Of a DNA stretch of 64,000 nucleotides, positions 59,450 through 64,000 are shown piece by piece. This DNA comes from Paenibacillus vini (GTDB taxonomy: Bacteria; Bacillota; Bacilli; Paenibacillales; Paenibacillaceae): assembly GCF_018403325.1 (NCBI RefSeq), contig NZ_BOSL01000007.1, forward strand, positions 1 through 64,000, in the 5' to 3' direction. Below the pieces are notes generated by a model. It was not told the DNA's origin. It was given only the letters and a program-made list of their open reading frames with translations, and searched no databases. The position numbers were made by a program, and so were the translations under genes. The stretch's first letter is position 1, and each line of letters begins with the position of its first letter.

Positions 59450-60955
59450 ATGATGAAGAAAATCGGATTTTTGATGGTATTGACATTTTTTCTGCTTGCA
59501 TTTCCGGGTATGAGCCAGGCCGCTTCGGCGGGTACTCATATTTACCTGGACGGGGTCGAACTGGAACAGCCTGTCAAAGCCCAGGCGGGCAATGTAAACG
59601 GAAGCGTCATGGTTCCACTACGCGTTATTATCGAAAGCCTCGGTTATGACGTGAATTGGGAGCAGAAGAGCGGTGTGGTTACGATTCGACAAGGAGACAA
59701 GAACCTTCAACTGACCGTAGGCAGCAACAAAGCGACGGTTGACGGCGAAAGTGTCAAATTGTCGGCTGCTCCGATGCTTCAAGGAGGCTCCACGATGGTT
59801 CCGCTGCGGTTTGTCGGCGAACAGACGGGCCTTAAGGTCAGCTGGGACAATGATTCCAAATCCGCATACCTGTATAGCCCGGATGGCGGTGCGGCCGGTG
59901 CGGTCATTCCCGGAATGGGCAGTTCTTCTCCCGACTCGAGCAACGGACAGTCCGAAACGACAGAAGAAAGCGGTTCCGAGCAGGAAGAAGCTTACATACC
60001 GGAAGCTCCGATCGGGAACGGAAGTGTTGGCGTAGCGGACTTAAGCATGATTCAAGGAATCAGCTTTAGCGAGAACAAGCTGATTATCGCCGAGACGGGC
60101 GGGATAAAGCCTAGCGTGTTTACTATGAACGGGCCGGATCGCCTGGTAGTCGATATTCCTAATGCTGCATTTGCTGACACATTTCAAACTGCTCACCCAT
60201 TGGATCAGACCTTAAGAGGGCAATTTGCGGTTACAGATTACCCGGATGTGTCACAAATCCGTTATTCGATGTTCGACACCAAAACTTCCACGATTCGGAT
60301 CGTGGTGGATTTGAATTATGCGACTCAATTCCAGGTTATAAACGTCGGGGACGGCTTGGTTATCATCGACCTGTCCGCCGCTTCAACAACACCGATTACG
60401 CAGCCTGGTAACGGCGGCAAGCCGCTTGTCGTTATCGACGCGGGCCATGGGGGAAGTGCCCCTGGAGCGATCAGCATAACGAACAAAAAGGAAAAGGACT
60501 TTGCTCTTGCAGTTGCGTTGAAGGTAGAGAAGCTGCTAAAGAAAGAAACGGGACTTGATTATGTTCTTACCCGTTCTACAGACGCAACGGTATCCTTGCA
60601 GGACCGCGCAAAGCTGGCTAACGACCTCAATGCGACAATCTTTGTATCGATTCATGGTAACAGCGTGGATGCCAAGACTAGTCCAAGCGGCTCGGAGACT
60701 TACTATTCAAGAGATGAGAGCATCCCTCTTGCCGATGTAATGCATCGTCATCTTGTCGAGTCCACGAAACTTCCGGACCGTAAAGTTCGTAAAAAAAGCT
60801 TGCATGTGACACGGGAAACGGTGATGCCAGCCGTTTTGCTGGAAGTGGGTTATCTGAAGAACAAAACAGACGAGGCTCTAATGTACTCGGAAGATTTTCA
60901 ACAGCGTGTTGCTGAAGGAATTGTTGCGGGCATGAAGGAATACTTGGGGGTTTAA
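59450..60955 (+). CDS. Secreted N-acetylmuramoyl-L-alanine amidase, copy 1
   Basis: 501 residues (500 from a second ATG three bases later, which is better spaced from GGAGG). Signal peptide to about 26, a copper-amine-oxidase-N-like stalk domain (VPLRVIIESLG.., VPLRFVGEQTGL), a Ser/Glu-rich linker, an AMIN domain (about 200-320) and a C-terminal Amidase_3 zinc domain. Zinc ligands are in VIDAGHGG, the KEKD-F-ALAV helix and SIHGNS; the catalytic Glu is in LLEVGYL. The usual HGGxDPG reads HGGSAPG. It cleaves the MurNAc-alanine bond of peptidoglycan. Paralogue of 61779. Confidence 0.93.
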   Translation: MMKKIGFLMVLTFFLLAFPGMSQAASAGTHIYLDGVELEQPVKAQAGNVNGSVMVPLRVIIESLGYDVNWEQKSGVVTIRQGDKNLQLTVGSNKATVDGESVKLSAAPMLQGGSTMVPLRFVGEQTGLKVSWDNDSKSAYLYSPDGGAAGAVIPGMGSSSPDSSNGQSETTEESGSEQEEAYIPEAPIGNGSVGVADLSMIQGISFSENKLIIAETGGIKPSVFTMNGPDRLVVDIPNAAFADTFQTAHPLDQTLRGQFAVTDYPDVSQIRYSMFDTKTSTIRIVVDLNYATQFQVINVGDGLVIIDLSAASTTPITQPGNGGKPLVVIDAGHGGSAPGAISITNKKEKDFALAVALKVEKLLKKETGLDYVLTRSTDATVSLQDRAKLANDLNATIFVSIHGNSVDAKTSPSGSETYYSRDESIPLADVMHRHLVESTKLPDRKVRKKSLHVTRETVMPAVLLEVGYLKNKTDEALMYSEDFQQRVAEGIVAGMKEYLGV

Positions 60956-60999
60956 TCCTCCAAAGCGCAACCATAAGTTCTGTAAAAGGGGGTTAGGGT

Positions 61000-61602
61000 A
61001 TGAAAAAAATAGGGATTTCGGGAATGCTCCTAATCATGCTAATCGTTGCAGCCGGATGCGGCCAGAAGCCGCAAGCGGCTCCAGTAGGAGAGCAGTCGTC
61101 TGCAGCGACGAATATTACCGATCCTGCTGAAACGGTTGAAGCCGCGAACGGAGGTCAAACCGTACAGGGAGCCGGAAATGGCGAAGGGTCCAAGCAGGAA
61201 CCGCAAGAACCTGAGAAAATTACGAAAAAAATCCAAGTGTTCTTTACGGACGATGATATCATGGAGCTTCATGCAACAGAGCGGAGTATTAGTTTTACGG
61301 AGGATCTTTTGAAATATAAGGAGGCCTTCAAGGCACTTCAAACGGCGGAGCCGGGCATGATCTCCCTCTGGGAGAAGGTTATTCTGAACTCGGTGCAGTT
61401 TGCCGGGGGAGAGCTCGCGATTGACATTTCACTTCCGGATGAGGCTCGTTTGGGGTCAGGTGGAGAAGCGTTAGCCATTGAATCAATTAAACAGACGTTT
61501 TTCCAGTTTGAAGAGGTGGAGAAATTAGAATTGACCGTGGATGGAGAGAAGCTTGATTCCCTGATGGGACATGTGGACCTGGAACATCCGATACAAAAAT
61601 AA
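61000..61602 (+). CDS. GerMN-domain lipoprotein, copy 1
   Basis: 200 residues. Lipobox IVAAGC (Cys20), a low-complexity linker, then a GerMN domain (KKIQVFFTDDDIMEL ... LAIDISLPDEARLGSGGEALAIESI), as in the spore protein GerM and related cell-wall lipoproteins. AAAGGGGG precedes the ATG. It follows the amidase by 45 bases, so the two are likely co-expressed and work at the wall. Role in amidase control is inference. Confidence 0.9.
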   Translation: MKKIGISGMLLIMLIVAAGCGQKPQAAPVGEQSSAATNITDPAETVEAANGGQTVQGAGNGEGSKQEPQEPEKITKKIQVFFTDDDIMELHATERSISFTEDLLKYKEAFKALQTAEPGMISLWEKVILNSVQFAGGELAIDISLPDEARLGSGGEALAIESIKQTFFQFEEVEKLELTVDGEKLDSLMGHVDLEHPIQK

Positions 61603-61610
61603 TACGTGGC

Positions 61611-61646
61611 AACCCCGGAGCGTTCTTCCGGGGTTCTCTTTTTTTG
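61611..61646 (+). terminator. Terminator after the first amidase/GerMN unit
   Basis: Perfect stem AACCCCGGA / TCCGGGGTT then TCTCTTTTTTT. Confidence 0.92.
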
Positions 61647-61778
61647 GTAAGAAAAATAGCATATTATCGCAACTTTTGAGGATTTTGGGCGTCTAATATG
61701 TCGTCTGGTGGTGCCTGGGGAACTAGGCTGTTCACCCGGTCATCATGAGGCAAAATCTAAGGATGGTAGGGGTGACGG

Positions 61779-63221
61779 ATGAAAAAAATTGGGTTTACCG
61801 CGTTAATGTTTTTTGCCATGTTTTTGTTTATTTTTCCGCAATGGGGACAAGCCGCTGCAGGGAGCACCAGCATTTATCTGGACGGTAAGGCGCTGGAACT
61901 GCCTAAGAACGGAGAAGTCCAAAATGTGAATGGAAATGTGATGATTCCGATTCGTGTCGTCGTAGAGGAGCTGGGTTTTGTTGTCGACTGGGATAAAAAG
62001 ACGCGCACGATAACCATACAGCAGTCCGATACACAATTGAAACTGGTCGTGGGTCAGAGCACGGCATTGGTGAACGGCACTAAAGTTAAGCTTGCCGCCG
62101 CACCGAAACTGGTTAGTGACACTACGATTGTCCCGCTTCGGTTTGTAGGGGAGCAAATGGGTCTTACCGTTACATGGGATAATGTTAAGAAGTCTGCACA
62201 TCTCATTACCCCGAATTCCGGCAGCGGAAACGGTACAGGTTCCGGAGAAAATGCGGGAGGCGGAAACGAAGAACAAACGCCTGATCCGGTTCCCGATCCT
62301 ACGGCTAATCTGGCCAATGTCGGCGGTATCAGCTTTAGCGACAATCGCTTGATGATAGCAGTCGATAAGAACGTTAAGCCAAGCATTTTTACAATGGCCG
62401 GACCGGACCGGATCGTCATCGATCTGCCGAATACCAAATTTGCGGATACGTTCTCAAACAATCTAATGCTGGATCAAACCCAGAACGGATATTTTGACGT
62501 AACGGAATACCCGGATGTTTCCAAGGTCCGCTACGCCCTGTTCGATGATCAGCCATCGACCATTCGTGTAGTTTTGGATATGAACTATACCAAGAAATAT
62601 GAACTGATCAACAACAATGATGGACTCATTATCGTAAACTTGAATACGGAGTCTTCCACTCCTGGAACCGCTCCTGGCGGAAACGGGAAAAAGCTGGTCG
62701 TCATTGACGCCGGACATGGCGGCAGCGATCCTGGTGCGATTAGCGTCACCAAGAAGAAGGAAAAGGATTTTAATCTCGCTGTCGTATTGAAAGTCCAGGA
62801 ATTGTTGAAGCAAGAATCTGATATTGATTTTGTGCTGACTCGCAGTAGCGACACCTATCCGACTTTGCAGGACCGGGTGAAGATTGCGAACGACCTGAAG
62901 GCGGATATTTTCATTTCGGTCCATGCTAACGCCGGCAGTGCCACTGCAAGCGGGGTTGAGACCTATTATACGAGATCGGAAAGTCTCTCTTTGGCTAAGG
63001 TCATGCATAAATATCTGGTGCAGTCCTCCGGACTTAGCGATCGCGGTGTGCGCTCGAAGAGTTTGCATGTCACGCGGGAAACAAAAATGCCGGCCGTACT
63101 GCTGGAATGCGGTTATCTCAGCAACAAAAACGACAATGCCGTGCTGTATACGGAAGATTTCCAGGATCGGGTTGCTGAAGGTGTTGTTAAAGGAATCAAA
63201 GAATACCTAGGCTTGAACTGA
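61779..63221 (+). CDS. Secreted N-acetylmuramoyl-L-alanine amidase, copy 2
   Basis: 480 residues with the same architecture as the product at 59450: signal peptide to about 25, stalk domain, Gly/Asn-rich linker, AMIN domain and Amidase_3. Zinc motif VIDAGHGGSDPG is canonical, with SVHANAG and the catalytic Glu in LLECGYL. Long identical pieces (for example TVPLRFVGEQ-like segments and SLHVTRET) show recent paralogy. GGTAGGGGTG lies upstream. It has its own start after the terminator at 61646. Confidence 0.94.
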   Translation: MKKIGFTALMFFAMFLFIFPQWGQAAAGSTSIYLDGKALELPKNGEVQNVNGNVMIPIRVVVEELGFVVDWDKKTRTITIQQSDTQLKLVVGQSTALVNGTKVKLAAAPKLVSDTTIVPLRFVGEQMGLTVTWDNVKKSAHLITPNSGSGNGTGSGENAGGGNEEQTPDPVPDPTANLANVGGISFSDNRLMIAVDKNVKPSIFTMAGPDRIVIDLPNTKFADTFSNNLMLDQTQNGYFDVTEYPDVSKVRYALFDDQPSTIRVVLDMNYTKKYELINNNDGLIIVNLNTESSTPGTAPGGNGKKLVVIDAGHGGSDPGAISVTKKKEKDFNLAVVLKVQELLKQESDIDFVLTRSSDTYPTLQDRVKIANDLKADIFISVHANAGSATASGVETYYTRSESLSLAKVMHKYLVQSSGLSDRGVRSKSLHVTRETKMPAVLLECGYLSNKNDNAVLYTEDFQDRVAEGVVKGIKEYLGLN

Positions 63222-63248
63222 TAGCATTCGGTAAAGGAGGAAGCGACA

Positions 63249-63860
63249 ATGAACAGAAAACTATATATCACCGGGGTGATCGTTCTCCTGCTCGCTTTGA
63301 GCACCGGATGCGGGCAAAAGCCCGGTACTTCTTCTCCGGTAGACAATTCCGCAGAGGGGAACGTTCAGGGAACTACTACAACCACCGACACCACAACTGC
63401 CGCCGGATTAGCGGAAGGCGGAAACGGGACGGATGCCGGAACCGGGGAGCAGGTTTCAACCGAGCAAACGGTAACGAAAACGATCGAAACCTATTATACG
63501 GATGATGAAATGCTGGAATTGACCAAATCTTCCGTAGAAATCAAGTACACGGAAGAGCAAGAGAAGTACCTGGCAGCGCTTCAAACTTTAAAAGGCAGCG
63601 CCGACACCGATTTGTTCGCTTTGTGGAAAAATGTTGAGTTTCATTCGGCCAAGCTTGAGAACGGTCAACTGACGATCGATATTACGCTGCCCGATGAAGC
63701 TCGCTTGGGAGCCGGCGGCGAGGTGTTGGCCCTGGACGCCCTGAAGCAAACCATGTTTCAGTTCGATGAGGTGAAATCGATCGAACTGCTCGTTGACGGC
63801 AAACAAAGAGATACTTTGATGGGCCATGAAGAGCTGGAACATCCGATGACAAGAAATTAG
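63249..63860 (+). CDS. GerMN-domain lipoprotein, copy 2
   Basis: 203 residues. Lipobox LSTGC (Cys21), a Thr/Gly-rich linker, then a GerMN domain (TIETYYTDDEMLELTKSSVE ... TIDITLPDEARLGAGGEVLALDAL), clearly paralogous to 61000 (shared DEARLG.GGE.LA and the DTLMGHEELEHPM-type end). AAAGGAGGAAGCGAC precedes the ATG. Second half of the duplicated pair. Confidence 0.92.
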   Translation: MNRKLYITGVIVLLLALSTGCGQKPGTSSPVDNSAEGNVQGTTTTTDTTTAAGLAEGGNGTDAGTGEQVSTEQTVTKTIETYYTDDEMLELTKSSVEIKYTEEQEKYLAALQTLKGSADTDLFALWKNVEFHSAKLENGQLTIDITLPDEARLGAGGEVLALDALKQTMFQFDEVKSIELLVDGKQRDTLMGHEELEHPMTRN

Positions 63861-63934
63861 TCGATTTTTAAAGGAACCGGGGGGCCGGCCGTCGAACATG
63901 GTAAAGTGAACTTTTTTTAAAAGGGGAGAATGTA

Positions 63935-64000
63935 ATGTCATCTTATAAACGCACTTTTAGACGCAGCACCAAGAAGGCAGTATCCACCATGCTTGTGACG
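63935..64000 (+). CDS. Start of a probable exported protein, cut by the window end
   Basis: ATG behind AAAAGGGGAG; the first 22 codons read MSSYKRTFRRSTKKAV then STMLVT, a basic stretch leading into a hydrophobic one, as in a Sec signal peptide. The rest is outside the window. By resemblance it could begin an S-layer-type protein, but this cannot be tested here. Confidence 0.6.
   Translation, partial: MSSYKRTFRRSTKKAVSTMLVT

Noticed and set aside
1-64000. tRNA, rRNA or phage genes
   Set aside because: No cloverleaf, rRNA core or phage structural or integrase-like sequence was recognised in any intergenic stretch.

Overview
The window looks like a chromosomal segment of an endospore-forming Firmicute of the Paenibacillus type. 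The evidence is the conserved Bacillales gene order ypiF-qcrABC-ypjA-ypjB-ypjD-dapB-mgsA-bshB1-bshA-cca-birA-panBCD-dinG-...-ypmB-...-asnS-dnaD, the bacillithiol genes bshA/bshB1, strong AGGAGG-type ribosome binding sites with frequent TTG and GTG starts, a T-box leader, GlnR-type operators, a Bce-type antibiotic-sensing module and mid-range GC. No rRNA, tRNA, phage, intact IS element or CRISPR array was seen. Layout: 1-0.5 kb is a spacer with a degenerate 51-bp tandem repeat. 0.5-9 kb holds an atypical SDR protein, a ROK fructokinase, an Eis-like acetyltransferase, an ECF sigma/anti-sigma pair, a phosphatase, a conserved unknown, a gamma-carbonic-anhydrase-like protein, an IDEAL protein and an MFS exporter. 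9-13.5 kb is the menaquinol:cytochrome c reductase region (qcrABC) with ypjA/ypjB. 13.6-27.3 kb runs from YitT through mazG-like, dapB, mgsA, bacillithiol synthesis, cca, birA, the pantothenate operon with a structured leader, and dinG. 27.3-36.6 kb has rex, a 5'-deoxyadenosine/MTA/SAH deaminase, ypmB, a 246-bp MITE-like element, a membrane protein overlapping a reduced FtsH-like protease, hbd-ackA, asnS and dnaD. 36.6-39.5 kb has a second copy of the repeat family, a RimK-like ATP-grasp protein and a secreted asparaginase under GlnR/TnrA-type boxes. 39.5-41.7 kb is a second ECF sigma operon ending in a protein made of three ~100-residue membrane repeats. 41.9-49.5 kb carries a low-GC lipoprotein, a nitroreductase, a BceRS-BceAB-type module and then DedA and UppP genes, which together read as a cell-envelope/bacitracin-type stress island. 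49.6-54 kb, on the minus strand, holds mtnB and the proBAC proline operon behind a proline T-box. 54-59.3 kb has a nitrilase-family amidase, a LysR regulator, signal peptidase I, a membrane protein with a split zinc ribbon, and leuCD. 59.4-64 kb is a tandem duplication of a two-gene unit (stalk-AMIN-Amidase_3 cell-wall amidase plus GerMN lipoprotein), followed by the start of a probable exported protein cut by the window end. The most distinctive points are the reduced FtsH plus its overlapping extracytoplasmic partner, the duplicated amidase/GerMN unit, the two-locus repeat family with 51/62-bp phasing, the MITE with a truncated second copy, the three-repeat membrane protein in an ECF operon, paired perfect GlnR boxes before the asparaginase, apparent loss of the ATG start of the BceB-type permease, and an SDR protein lacking all three catalytic residues.
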